Shown piece by piece: positions 1 through 8,919 of a stretch of 64,000 bases of DNA. The stretch comes from Claveliimonas ammoniilytica (GTDB lineage Bacteria > Bacillota > Clostridia > Lachnospirales > Lachnospiraceae): positions 1 through 64,000 of the forward strand of contig NZ_JAOQJV010000003.1 in NCBI RefSeq assembly GCF_025567415.1, given 5' to 3'. The notes beneath the pieces are model-generated. The model was not told the origin of the DNA and did no database searches. It saw nothing but the letters and a program-made list of their open reading frames with translations. The translations under genes and the position numbers were made by a program. Every line of letters begins with the position of its first letter. Position 1 is the stretch's first letter.

Positions 1-262
<262 letters not shown>

Positions 263-466
263 AAATATTTTCCCTCACACCTCAGCGTGAGTTAAAATCA
301 AGTTTAATTCCGTTCAGGAAAACTACTAGCTTTCCTATCCCGTTATTACTGTTTTAGGTCGACATTAAATGTCTTGTTCTGAATTTTCTCTTAAAGAATC
401 TTCAGGGTTGTTGTCTATTGTTCAGTTATCAAAGTTCTTTGTGTTGTCGTTTGCGACAGCTTTAAT

Positions 467-700
467 AGATTATCACATCTTTCGTCGCTTGTCAACAACT
501 TTTTTATTTTTGTTGTTTCAGCGATGTGTACTCGCTCGAAACAGCTTATCTAGAATATCATGTTCATCGACATTTGTCAACAACTTTTTTCATTTCATAT
601 ATTCCGGATTTTCGGTTGTGCCTCATGGACAGCGGTGCTTCTCAGCCCTGTCTCACGCGACAGCTTGTATAATATAGCACAGCAGTCACACCACTGTCAA
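467..700 (-). promoter_or_regulatory. Three tandem sigma-A promoters of the rRNA operon
   Basis: Three minus-strand promoters face the 16S gene. P1 (closest): TTGACA at 490-495, TAATCT at 467-472, 17-nt spacer. P2: TTGACA at 575-580, TATTCT at 552-557, 17-nt spacer. P3 (farthest): TTGACA at 695-700, TATATT at 671-676, 18-nt spacer. Each -35 is preceded by a T/A-rich stretch (aaaaGTTGTTGACA in P1 and P2), like an UP element. The rest of 263-750 is leader and holds no gene I can support. Confidence 0.85.
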
Positions 701-751
701 CAGCTTTTTCATTTATTTTCATTTTTGTCTACATTTACTCATTTGTCTACA

Positions 752-2002
752 TTACATTGCGAGTATACGATATTCAAAGCCTGTTTCTTTCATTAATTCC
801 ATATATGGCATCGGATCAAAATATTCCGGAGAATATACTCCCGACTCTTTCCATATACCACGCCCGATTAATTCTATAGAAAGTGCTGCCCCAAAACCCG
901 TCTGCGCAGTTACTGCCTGTGAATGCCACCGTTTCATGGAAGCCTGATTATCAAATGGCTGATAGATAAAGTACTCTTTCTTGTCTCCATTTTTCTTGCC
1001 AATGCAATGCACACCTACCAGCATACGTCCTGTCATTTCATCCCCTATGTCCTTCGGCTGAGGTGCACAGGCTGCTACTACATCTCGCGGCACTACTGAC
1101 ACATCTCCTACCTGCACCGGATGAAGGCTGCGTAGTCCAAGGTGATCTAATACCTTTAACGCCGTGATCAGATTCTCATCCAGGCTGATCTTAAAGGTCG
1201 CACGTTTTAATCCATATTCACCCAGATATCTTGGCATAGTTACGGTTTCCTCATGTTCTACTTTTACTAATGTATTAGTTCCCACTCCATCCGGCATCTG
1301 GAATACCTCTTTTCCGGCAAAAGGTTTCTCTACGATAAATCCACCACGTTCTTCATCATATTCCACATTGGGATTCATCACTTCGTCAAGCACAGTCCAT
1401 ACATTAAACCCGAATGTAATATCATCCGGATCAGCTCCGGGGATCGTAAGGTTGCCACCATCTTTTACATGTACCTCAGTTAGTTCATCAAATAATTCCA
1501 CTGCAGCATATTTAGCAAATACATTAACCACACCCGGATCTATACCCATACAGATTACTGCCATATTACCACGTTCTTTCCATTTTTCGTGACGGTCAAA
1601 ATTATATCTGGTCATAGGCTCTGTATAACTGTTTTCAATGCCGAGCCCATAAGCCGGATGTTCCATCGGCACCGACCAGGTACCCATGCTTCCGTAATTT
1701 GCCCCAGTCTCATAAGCCGCATCAAAGATTATATTACTCGCAAAAGGTGGTGCTGCGTCCATCACAAAATCAATTTCATATTGTCGAATCAAGCCGATCA
1801 ACTCTTCTTTACTGGTCGCATCTGCCTTTGCCGCCTGAAAATAATCCGGTTCATCCAATGTATCAGCTATCTCCTTTGCGCGCGCTTCGTCATAATCACA
1901 GATTAATCCATATTCCAGCCATTTATGTGACGGGTCTCTCCATTTCAATACTTTCATTATACTTTCACCGACCGCTCCGGCTCCCACAAGCATCATTTTC
2001 AT
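752..2002 (-). CDS. Saccharopine dehydrogenase family oxidoreductase
   Basis: The protein has about 416 residues when started at the ATG at 2002, which sits 10 nt behind a GAGGAG ribosome binding site; two further in-frame ATGs lie just upstream. The N-terminus is a Rossmann NAD(P) site, GAGAVG at residues 7-12. The overall length and layout match the LYS9/carboxynorspermidine-dehydrogenase-like family (COG1748). Members reduce or oxidise a C-N bond between an amino acid or polyamine and an oxo acid, and the substrate here is not predictable by eye. The gene follows a tandem glycine riboswitch and terminator (2059-2280). The cupin and GntR genes lie upstream, which suggests amino-acid metabolism or detoxification responsive to glycine. 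No truncation is seen. Confidence 0.82.
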   Translation of the reverse strand: MKMMLVGAGAVGESIMKVLKWRDPSHKWLEYGLICDYDEARAKEIADTLDEPDYFQAAKADATSKEELIGLIRQYEIDFVMDAAPPFASNIIFDAAYETGANYGSMGTWSVPMEHPAYGLGIENSYTEPMTRYNFDRHEKWKERGNMAVICMGIDPGVVNVFAKYAAVELFDELTEVHVKDGGNLTIPGADPDDITFGFNVWTVLDEVMNPNVEYDEERGGFIVEKPFAGKEVFQMPDGVGTNTLVKVEHEETVTMPRYLGEYGLKRATFKISLDENLITALKVLDHLGLRSLHPVQVGDVSVVPRDVVAACAPQPKDIGDEMTGRMLVGVHCIGKKNGDKKEYFIYQPFDNQASMKRWHSQAVTAQTGFGAALSIELIGRGIWKESGVYSPEYFDPMPYMELMKETGFEYRILAM

Positions 2003-2058
2003 AATCATTTCTCTCCTCATTCAATTCGGATGTTCCTGGTTTTGACTCGTCGTAACAC

Positions 2059-2103
2059 AAAAAGAGAGATAAACATACAGTTTCCCTGTACATCTATCTC
2101 TCT
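2059..2103 (-). terminator. Intrinsic terminator of the glycine riboswitch leader
   Basis: On the minus strand GAGAGATAGATGTACAG, loop GGAAA, then CTGTATGTTTATCTCTC is followed by TTTTT. It stands between the riboswitch aptamers and the dehydrogenase start, so it is probably the expression platform: transcription stops here unless the aptamer state prevents hairpin formation. The 5' arm begins inside the last aptamer strand (AGAGAG), which fits mutually exclusive folding. Confidence 0.85.
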
Positions 2104-2280
2104 GTCCATTTGCCAGTTGGTTCTTGCCACGTAGGCGATGCTAATGCATTCTCTCCAAAGATTCGTCCGACTGCCTTCCTTTTGCCTGTCAGTTTCCGCA
2201 GAGGAACGATGCATCCTCCGGTTTGCTTCTTCGGCCCCTTTCGGTGTCTAGAGCAGTCATCATCCGCTTTATTTCTATTA
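2104..2280 (-). promoter_or_regulatory. Tandem glycine riboswitch, second aptamer apparently degenerate
   Basis: Minus-strand RNA has the glycine-aptamer blocks in order. The first aptamer shows GCCGAAGAAGCAAAC, then AAACTGACAGGCAAAAGGA, closed by GACTGC/GCAGTC. The inter-aptamer linker GGACGAATCTTTGGAGAG closely matches the linker of known tandem glycine riboswitches. The second aptamer keeps GGAGAG and GGACAGAGAG, but its core reads CGCCTACGTGGCAAG where CACCGAAGGGGCAAG is expected, and the CTCTCAGG strand is shortened to AACTGGC. Family membership rests on known consensus; reduced function of the second aptamer is inference. Confidence 0.82.
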
Positions 2281-2286
2281 CTTACT

Positions 2287-2317
2287 ATTATACGCCCGCA
2301 CCCCTAAATCTCGTCAA
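2287..2317 (-). promoter_or_regulatory. Promoter of the glycine riboswitch leader
   Basis: TTGACG (2312-2317) and TATAAT (2287-2292) on the minus strand are separated by 19 nt, slightly long for sigma-A. Transcription would begin near 2280, just before the first aptamer. Confidence 0.6.
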
Positions 2318-2362
2318 GAACTTTCTATATTTTCTGCAACAAATCTTTTATAACGAATCTTT

Positions 2363-2737
2363 CTACAGATAATTCATATCCAATGTCTTATTCGTAATGA
2401 ATAAGATATCCACATCTTCTTCATCCGATGCACCATGTGTCATCTCTATGCCTTCATCATGCCATACGAATTCGCCCGGTCCAAAAGTGCCATGTGAAGT
2501 CACCAGTGTTCCTTTCAACACATAGATACCATGGGCACAATGATGTGTATGCAATGGAATCATACATCCCTTAGGATAACGGATCTGTTTAATCATCATC
2601 CCGGTCTCAGGATCTACGACCAACTTATGCTCATACATTAATACTCCCGTCTTGGAATTATTATGTGGATAGTTCTCAATCGCATCCATTTCTTCTTTGT
2701 TATAAGAAATTACTCTTTTTTCATTTGTTTCGCTCAT
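2363..2737 (-). CDS. Cupin-domain protein
   Basis: This 124-residue single-domain protein has a cupin barrel over about residues 45-120. Visible metal-ligand motifs are the HTHHCAHG stretch in cupin motif 1 and a GTFGPGEFVWHDEG turn leading into motif 2. It resembles ChrR/acetylacetone-cleaving-type small cupins; the reaction is unknown. GGAGG lies 9 nt before the ATG. It is transcribed from a promoter at 2788-2817 that overlaps TGGTAA operator elements shared with the divergent GntR gene, so it is probably the GntR target. The downstream dehydrogenase has its own riboswitch promoter. Confidence 0.8.
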   Translation of the reverse strand: MSETNEKRVISYNKEEMDAIENYPHNNSKTGVLMYEHKLVVDPETGMMIKQIRYPKGCMIPLHTHHCAHGIYVLKGTLVTSHGTFGPGEFVWHDEGIEMTHGASDEEDVDILFITNKTLDMNYL

Positions 2738-2787
2738 GTACTTTTTCCTCCATATATTATCATATCTACTTTGGTTTCACTTCTTCA

Positions 2788-2886
2788 AGTATATCCATTG
2801 GTAACTATTTTTGTCAATCTTTTATATTACCAGTGGTAATATATTTTCAAAACAATTGAAACAGCTGGTAATACATGTTATGGTAA
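2788..2886. promoter_or_regulatory. Cupin promoter and GntR operator cluster (TGGTAA half-sites)
   Basis: The minus-strand promoter is TTGACA (2812-2817), 18-nt spacer, TATACT (2788-2793). A perfect palindrome ATATTACCA-G-TGGTAATAT occupies 2824-2842, immediately upstream of the -35. Extra TGGTAA half-sites lie at 2799-2804 (inside the promoter spacer), 2866-2871 and 2881-2886, close to the regulator start. GntR/UTRA-type repressors bind such palindromes, so autoregulation and repression of the cupin gene are likely. Confidence 0.75.
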
Positions 2887-2913
2887 ATTCATATGATGAA
2901 ATGGAGAAACGCA

Positions 2914-3693
2914 ATGTCTGAGACCAATAAAAAAAAGCTGCTTTATCAGCAGCTAAAAGAACATATATTAGAAGATTATAAAAATCAGCCTTATCACACA
3001 CCGCTTCCAGGTGAGCGGGCACTGTGCGACATTTACCATGTAAGCCGTCCTACCGTCCGCAAAGCACTAGAACTTCTGGAAGAAGACGGCTGTATTACAC
3101 GCTTTCCTGGAAAAGGTGCTTTCTTTATCGGCGAATGCAAAATAGAAAACGGGAAAAAAGTTGTTTCCTCTGCGATTGCGCTGTATAACCAGGCAAAGCT
3201 CCGCGGTAATTACACACACAGCCGGGTTCTGACGCAGAGGATTGAACTTGCAAATGACAGAATTGCCGAAAATCTCTCTATCCAGAAAGGATCCAAAATC
3301 TTTCATCTGGAACGGCTGCGTTATATTAACGGTGACCTCTGGCTTCATTCAGATGCCTATCTTGACTATGCCCTCTGCCCCAAGATTGTAGATTGCGATT
3401 ACACTATCGGTTCTCTACACAATACATTATCCGCTCACGGGCATATACCTTTTAAAGCAAAGCGTCACATTACCGTACAGCATGCAGACGATTATATTGC
3501 TTTGCATCTGAATCTTCCAAAAGAATCACCTATCTGTGTTACCGAAACACATACTTACGACCAAAATGGAATTATATTAGAATATGTGACTGACCGGGAA
3601 GATGTCTTTCACATTTCCTTTGACCTGGAAGTCTCTAATCAACTTGATGTTACTGACTCACAGACAGGTTCCATCCCCGGTTTCCGACAATAA
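2914..3693 (+). CDS. GntR/HutC-type transcriptional regulator with UTRA domain
   Basis: About 259 residues from the ATG at 2914, which has GGAG 7 nt upstream; an earlier ATG lies at 2893. The N-terminal winged helix (about residues 5-75) carries the GntR signature with CDIYHVSRPTVRKAL as recognition region. The rest is a UTRA effector domain that usually binds a small metabolite. It is divergent from the cupin gene and sits next to a palindromic TGGTAA operator. Its effector is unknown; given the neighbours, an amino-acid derivative is possible. Complete and intact. Confidence 0.88.
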   Translation: MSETNKKKLLYQQLKEHILEDYKNQPYHTPLPGERALCDIYHVSRPTVRKALELLEEDGCITRFPGKGAFFIGECKIENGKKVVSSAIALYNQAKLRGNYTHSRVLTQRIELANDRIAENLSIQKGSKIFHLERLRYINGDLWLHSDAYLDYALCPKIVDCDYTIGSLHNTLSAHGHIPFKAKRHITVQHADDYIALHLNLPKESPICVTETHTYDQNGIILEYVTDREDVFHISFDLEVSNQLDVTDSQTGSIPGFRQ

Positions 3694-3708
3694 CATACCC
3701 GCCAGCAC

Positions 3709-4965
3709 TTACAATTGTGTTCCACGTTTCACAGCATCATCGCCATACTTTTTTCGTATCTGATCCAGTGCCTCATCCAAATTGCGTAATTTATCACTAC
3801 GTGATGTATGTTCAGTCGATAGTATACTATGTATTTTCTGTGTACTATGCGTGTCTTTCCCTGCACTGCTATGCAGTATCGGCATATCAAAAAGACTCAT
3901 CTGCTCCGGTTCATCTTCATGCACCAGCTTGGAACTTCGAAGTCCAAGGAGTCGGATCGGTTCTCCGTTCCAAAATTCCCGAAACAGTTCCATCGCTATA
4001 TCGTATATCTCCATATCATTATTGGTTGATCGAAAAAGCTGCTTCTGATGCGAGTTATCCCGAAATGTATGATAACGGATCTCCACACTCAGCATACCTG
4101 CTTTCATCCCGGCATTGCGAAGACGCCTGCCCACACTCTCTGCCAGATTAAAAAGAACTTTTCCAGCTTCTTCCTCAGTGGTAACATCTTTTGCAAGAGT
4201 CATAGAATTACCAATTCCTTTTGACTCTGCCCTCACCGGTCGCACTACATCATCTCCGATACCATTAGCCGATTCCCAAAGCATTCTTCCATGGCTTTTC
4301 AAATGCAGCTCCAGAATTGCCGGATCCGCCTGTGCCACATCACCAATTGTCCGCATTTCCAGCTTATGAAGTGTCTCTACGCTGGATCTGCCTGCCATGA
4401 ACAGGTCTTCCACCGGAAGCGGCCACATTTTTGCCTGAATCTCTTCCGGAAAAAGCGTATGCACTTTATCTGGTTTTTCAAAATCAGATGCCATCTTAGC
4501 CAGCAGTTTATTCGTGGATATTCCTACATTTACGGTAAAACCAAACTTATCGCGTACTGCATTTTTAATCTCCATAGCACCATCTATTGGCGAATGAAAT
4601 CGATGCGCAATACCGGTAAAATCCATAAAGCATTCATCTACACTGACCTGTTCTATATCTGGTGTATAATCCCGCAGAAGCTCCATAAGCCTTTTACTGT
4701 ATTCCTGATAGCGCCTGTGATCCGGAGGTACCACCACAAGATCCGAACACTTACGAAAGGCATTCGCAACAGGTTCCCCCGTACGGATGCCATATCTTTT
4801 AGCAGACTGGGACTTGGCAAGCACAATGCCATGACGCGACTTCTGGTCACCGCCTACAATAGCATTGATCTTACGCAAATCCCGGTCTGCGCCATTCTTC
4901 AGTTCTTCTACCGCGCTCCAGCTTAGGAACGCAGAATTAACATCAATATGAAATATTATGGTCAT
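3709..4965 (-). CDS. dinB: DNA polymerase IV (Y-family)
   Basis: A 418-residue error-prone translesion polymerase. Catalytic metal ligands are visible: FHIDVN with Asp8 and SVDECF with Asp110-Glu111. Palm/fingers/thumb are followed by a little-finger domain (about residues 240-350). The C-terminal tail is longer than in E. coli Pol IV and holds a plausible beta-clamp motif around QMSLFD near residue 353. The start is 7 nt after the clpB stop, with no strong ribosome binding site, so it may be translated from clpB readthrough mRNA. Coupling to the heat-shock gene is positional only. Confidence 0.95.
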   Translation of the reverse strand: MTIIFHIDVNSAFLSWSAVEELKNGADRDLRKINAIVGGDQKSRHGIVLAKSQSAKRYGIRTGEPVANAFRKCSDLVVVPPDHRRYQEYSKRLMELLRDYTPDIEQVSVDECFMDFTGIAHRFHSPIDGAMEIKNAVRDKFGFTVNVGISTNKLLAKMASDFEKPDKVHTLFPEEIQAKMWPLPVEDLFMAGRSSVETLHKLEMRTIGDVAQADPAILELHLKSHGRMLWESANGIGDDVVRPVRAESKGIGNSMTLAKDVTTEEEAGKVLFNLAESVGRRLRNAGMKAGMLSVEIRYHTFRDNSHQKQLFRSTNNDMEIYDIAMELFREFWNGEPIRLLGLRSSKLVHEDEPEQMSLFDMPILHSSAGKDTHSTQKIHSILSTEHTSRSDKLRNLDEALDQIRKKYGDDAVKRGTQL

Positions 4966-4972
4966 TGATCTA

Positions 4973-7555
4973 TTATTCGCTTCTTGCCGTCAGACTACCA
5001 TTCTCCACATCAATTACAATGGTCTGATCTGCACCGACGCCACCCTGCAGCATCAGCTTAGCAGCCAGTGTCTCTACATGTTTCTGCAGGAATCTCTTCA
5101 GCGGACGTGCACCATACATCGGATCGTATCCGCCTTCTACCACGTAATTCTTCGCTGCATCTGTCAGCCTGATGGAAATCTCCTTCTCTTCCAGACGTTT
5201 GTTCAAATCAGCTATCAACAAGTCAATAATGCCATGAATATTATCCTTCGTCAACGGCTTAAACATAATTGTCTCATCCAGACGATTCAGAAACTCCGGA
5301 CGGAAATGTGCTCTCAGATCTGCCATAACAGCATCCTTACTTGCTTCACTGATATTACCGTTCTCATCAATTCCTTCCAACAGATAAGAGGAACCAATAT
5401 TTGATGTCATGATCAGTATCGTATTCTTAAAATCTACCGTACGTCCCTGAGAATCTGTAATACGTCCGTCATCCAGTACCTGAAGAAGTACATTAAATAC
5501 ATCTGGGTGTGCTTTTTCCACCTCATCAAACAAAACAACTGAATATGGTTTTCTACGAACAGCCTCTGTAAGCTGACCACCCTCATCATATCCCACATAT
5601 CCCGGAGGCGCTCCGATCAGACGAGACACAGAATGTTTCTCCATGTACTCACTCATATCTATACGGACCATATTGGACTCGTCATCAAACAGGCTCTCTG
5701 CAAGTGCCTTGGCAAGTTCCGTCTTACCTACACCAGTAGGTCCAAGAAACAGGAAAGAACCGATCGGCTTAGTTGGGTCTTTAATGCCTGCTTTGGAACG
5801 AATGATTGCTTCTGTCACAAGTTCTACTCCTTCATCCTGTCCAATAACTCTGTGATGCAGTTCATCTGCCAGATGCAATGTCTTATTACGTTCACTCTCA
5901 TTCAGTTTGGCAACTGGAATTCCGGTCCATCTGGATACGATTCTGGCAATCTCTTCATCTGTTACACACTCGTGTACCAGGGATCGATCTTCATCCTTTG
6001 TCTGTGATTCCAGTTCTTCCAGCTGCTGTTTGAGCTGCGGCAGCTTACCATACTGAAGCTCTGCTGCCTTATTCAGATCATATGCCTGCTGTGCTTTCTG
6101 AATCTCTTTACCGACATTTTCAATCTCTTCACGTACCTTATGAATACGCTCTACAGCTTTCTTTTCATTATCCCACTGAGCTTTCTGTCCGGCAAATTCT
6201 TCCCGGAGTTCAGCCAGCTCCTGCTGCAAATGCTCCAGACGCTCCTTGCTGAGACGATCTTCTTCCTTCTTAAGTGCAGCTTCCTCGATCTCCATCTGCA
6301 TGATACGACGATTCATCTCATCCAGTTCTGTCGGCATGGAATCAAGTTCTGTCTTGATCAGGGCACATGCCTCATCCACCAGGTCAATTGCCTTATCAGG
6401 AAGGAACCGGTCAGAGATATAACGGTTAGATAATGTGGCCGCTGCTACCAGTGCGCTGTCAGTAATCTTAACTCCGTGGAATACTTCATAACGTTCTTTC
6501 AGACCACGCAAGATAGAAATGGCATCCTCAACCGTTGGCTCATCCACAAGTACCGGCTGAAAACGACGTTCCAGTGCGGCATCTTTCTCAATGTACTGTC
6601 TGTACTCATCCAGTGTAGTTGCTCCAATACAATGCAACTCGCCTCGCGCTAGCATCGGCTTCAGCATATTGCCCGCATCCATGGCACCATCTGTCTTACC
6701 TGCACCTACAATCGTATGCAACTCATCAATAAAGAGGATAATGTGGCCGTCACTGTTCTTAACTTCCTCCAGAACAGCTTTCAGACGTTCCTCAAATTCT
6801 CCACGATATTTGGCACCGGCTACCAGTGCCCCCATATCCAATGAGAATATCGTCTTATCTTTCAATCCTTCCGGCACGTCGCCTTTCACGATACGCTGTG
6901 CCAGACCTTCTACGACTGCAGTCTTACCTACACCAGGCTCACCGATCAACACCGGATTATTCTTGGTCTTACGAGACAGGATACGAACCACATTACGGAT
7001 CTCTGCATCACGACCAATGACCGGATCCATCTTCTGATCTCTGGCTCTTTCCACCAGATCTGTACCATATTTGTTCAATGTATCATAGGTGGCTTCCGGA
7101 TTATCGCTGGTTACCCGCTGGTTGCCACGCACTGTAGAAAGTGCCTGGAGGAACCCTTCCTTACTGATACCCATCTCCCGGAAGATTCCTTTCATTGCAC
7201 GGCTTGGATAACGAAGCATTGCAAGGAACAGATGCTCAACTGATACATACTCATCACCCATCTGCTTTGCTTCATCCTCTGCGTGCACCAGGACATTATT
7301 CAGATCCTGTCCAACATACTGCTTACCGCCCTGCACCTTAGTGCGACCGGCGATTGCCTGTTCCACACACTGCGTTACCACACCTATGTCCAGGCCCATC
7401 TTCTCGATCATCTTCGGGATCAGCCCATCATCCTGTGTAAGCAATGCATACAGCAAATGTTCCTGCTCGATTTCCTGATTACCATAGTCCATTGCAATCT
7501 TCTCGCAGTCCTGAACTGCCTGAAGTGATTTCTGCGTAAATTTATTTATATTCAT
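4973..7555 (-). CDS. clpB: ATP-dependent chaperone ClpB
   Basis: An approximately 860-residue Hsp100 disaggregase that works with DnaK/DnaJ to rescue aggregated proteins in the cytosol. Order seen: Clp N domain, AAA+ module 1 with Walker A GEPGVGKT near residue 200, a long coiled-coil M domain (about 400-520), and AAA+ module 2 with Walker A GPTGVGKT near 600 plus the ClpB C-terminal domain. I chose the ATG at 7555, because AAAGGAGG lies just upstream and MNINKFTQKS matches family N-termini; 12 further in-frame codons lie upstream. A CIRCE-like element overlaps its promoter. It belongs to a heat-shock cluster with the dnaJ-like gene and hsp20. Confidence 0.97.
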   Translation of the reverse strand: MNINKFTQKSLQAVQDCEKIAMDYGNQEIEQEHLLYALLTQDDGLIPKMIEKMGLDIGVVTQCVEQAIAGRTKVQGGKQYVGQDLNNVLVHAEDEAKQMGDEYVSVEHLFLAMLRYPSRAMKGIFREMGISKEGFLQALSTVRGNQRVTSDNPEATYDTLNKYGTDLVERARDQKMDPVIGRDAEIRNVVRILSRKTKNNPVLIGEPGVGKTAVVEGLAQRIVKGDVPEGLKDKTIFSLDMGALVAGAKYRGEFEERLKAVLEEVKNSDGHIILFIDELHTIVGAGKTDGAMDAGNMLKPMLARGELHCIGATTLDEYRQYIEKDAALERRFQPVLVDEPTVEDAISILRGLKERYEVFHGVKITDSALVAAATLSNRYISDRFLPDKAIDLVDEACALIKTELDSMPTELDEMNRRIMQMEIEEAALKKEEDRLSKERLEHLQQELAELREEFAGQKAQWDNEKKAVERIHKVREEIENVGKEIQKAQQAYDLNKAAELQYGKLPQLKQQLEELESQTKDEDRSLVHECVTDEEIARIVSRWTGIPVAKLNESERNKTLHLADELHHRVIGQDEGVELVTEAIIRSKAGIKDPTKPIGSFLFLGPTGVGKTELAKALAESLFDDESNMVRIDMSEYMEKHSVSRLIGAPPGYVGYDEGGQLTEAVRRKPYSVVLFDEVEKAHPDVFNVLLQVLDDGRITDSQGRTVDFKNTILIMTSNIGSSYLLEGIDENGNISEASKDAVMADLRAHFRPEFLNRLDETIMFKPLTKDNIHGIIDLLIADLNKRLEEKEISIRLTDAAKNYVVEGGYDPMYGARPLKRFLQKHVETLAAKLMLQGGVGADQTIVIDVENGSLTARSE

Positions 7556-7610
7556 AAAACATGCCTCCTTTGACATGCGAACCAGTCGCACTTCTCTTTG
7601 TTCTATTCAC

Positions 7611-7653
7611 AATATAGCACCGACTATTAGCCAAGTCAATAGTCGAGTGCTAA
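7611..7653 (-). promoter_or_regulatory. clpB promoter with imperfect CIRCE operator
   Basis: TTGACT (7634-7639), 17-nt spacer and TATATT (7611-7616) face clpB. A CIRCE element spans 7627-7653: one arm TTAGCACTC is perfect, then a 9-nt spacer, but the other arm is CTTGGCTAA instead of GAGTGCTAA. HrcA is the known CIRCE repressor. The weak second arm predicts looser control here than at hsp20. Confidence 0.75.
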
Positions 7654-7672
7654 TTCTTTTTATCTATTATTA

Positions 7673-8761
7673 TCATGCTGCGCCCTTTGTTCTGCCGCCA
7701 CATGCTGCTTCAAATTCTCGTAATTTCCGTTTGGCTTCTTCTGTCAGATTCTTCGGAACATCAATCTGTATTGTCACATACTGATCTCCTTTTCTGCCAG
7801 AATCCTTCATTGCCACAATGCCCTTGCCTTTCAGCCGGATCTTAGTACCGGACTGAGTTCCCGGATTGATCTTACACATAACCTTTCCGGTCAATGTAGG
7901 CACAATGGTTTCGCCACCGAGTACCGCTGTTGTAAATGGTACCCGAGCAGTGGTGTATACATCCATTCCTTTTCTTTCAAATCCTGGTTTCTCGCCTACT
8001 CTTACTTTCAGTAACAAATCGCCCGATTTGCCGCCATTGATACCTGGCATTCCTTTTCCTTTCAAACGAATGCTCTTACCGTTATCAATACCTGCCGGGA
8101 TATGCACCTTCAGTGATGTCTCACGTCCACCATTATTCGGATCCGTCAGATGGATAATCTTATCTGCACCAAATGCAGCTTCATCAAATGTTACATCTAT
8201 CTCTGCTCTTGTATCAGAGCCATTCTCTCGATACTGACCTCCAAAACCTCCCTGGAATCCGCCACCGAAGTCTCCACTGTGGAACCCTCCGCTATGGAAG
8301 CCTCCATTGTGGAAGCCGTTTCCAAAATCGCTGTAACTGCTGTGGCTCCTCCGTCCTGCACCACTGCCAAAGCCTCCGCCGAAGATATTCTTCAGGATAT
8401 CATCCATGTCTCCCATATCTCCGCCTTCAAAATGATACTCATGGAAGGTGCCATTCGGATCACTGTACGTATATGTTCCTCCACCCGGTCCGCCGTATCC
8501 ATATGCTCCGGAGCCTCCCGCTCCTGCCGTGCCATCAAATGCTGCATGACCGAACTGATCATACATTTTCTTCTTTTCCGGATCGCTGAGGACATTGTAA
8601 GCTTCTGTTGCTTCCTTGAATTTCTCTTCTGCCTGTGGATTGTCTTTGTTCGTATCCGGATGATATCTCTTCGCCAGCTTACGATAAGCTTTCTTAATCG
8701 TATTCTTATCGGCTGCCCTGTCTATACCAAGGACATCGTAATAATCCCGCTTCGCTGACAT
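7673..8761 (-). CDS. DnaJ-like co-chaperone without zinc finger (CbpA/class B type)
   Basis: About 362 residues from the ATG at 8761 (GGGAGGGAG just upstream; another ATG lies 15 nt earlier). The J domain occupies residues 5-70 with HPD at 34-36, so it should stimulate DnaK ATPase. A very Gly/Phe/Ser-rich linker follows (about 85-185, with repeated GGFHSGGF-like units). Two C-terminal substrate-binding barrels then follow directly, with no CxxCxGxG zinc repeats. That makes it a class B J-protein, not the canonical DnaJ of a dnaK operon. It lies between clpB and hsp20 and probably shares heat-shock control. Confidence 0.9.
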   Translation of the reverse strand: MSAKRDYYDVLGIDRAADKNTIKKAYRKLAKRYHPDTNKDNPQAEEKFKEATEAYNVLSDPEKKKMYDQFGHAAFDGTAGAGGSGAYGYGGPGGGTYTYSDPNGTFHEYHFEGGDMGDMDDILKNIFGGGFGSGAGRRSHSSYSDFGNGFHNGGFHSGGFHSGDFGGGFQGGFGGQYRENGSDTRAEIDVTFDEAAFGADKIIHLTDPNNGGRETSLKVHIPAGIDNGKSIRLKGKGMPGINGGKSGDLLLKVRVGEKPGFERKGMDVYTTARVPFTTAVLGGETIVPTLTGKVMCKINPGTQSGTKIRLKGKGIVAMKDSGRKGDQYVTIQIDVPKNLTEEAKRKLREFEAACGGRTKGAA

Positions 8762-8860
8762 GTCTCTCCCTCCCATCTATATATTTATCTTATGATGCCA
8801 GGGTCAAAAAGTCTAAATCCGCAGGCACCATACATATTATTACTCTGTTACTGTATTTGA

Positions 8861-8892
8861 ATACCCCGCAGGTTCGGGTGCCTGCGGGGTAT
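8861..8892. terminator. Strong hairpin between hsp20 and the dnaJ-like gene
   Basis: ATACCCCGCAGG and CCTGCGGGGTAT form a perfect 12-bp GC-rich stem with an 8-nt loop. No clear U-tract follows on the minus strand, so it may act as an mRNA-processing or stability hairpin or a partial terminator and not as a full stop. Confidence 0.6.
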
Positions 8893-8919
8893 CTGATACT
8901 TACATCTACAATTTTACAA

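Noticed and set aside
369..796. Open frames in the rRNA leader
   Set aside because: They overlap three consensus rRNA promoters and have no ribosome binding site or protein-like composition.
2017..2214. 65-codon minus-strand open frame in the riboswitch leader
   Set aside because: It covers the glycine aptamers and terminator and has no ribosome binding site.
8150..8758. A 202-codon plus-strand open frame across the dnaJ-like gene
   Set aside because: It is the complement of the Gly/Phe-rich linker; codon use and composition are those of an antisense shadow.
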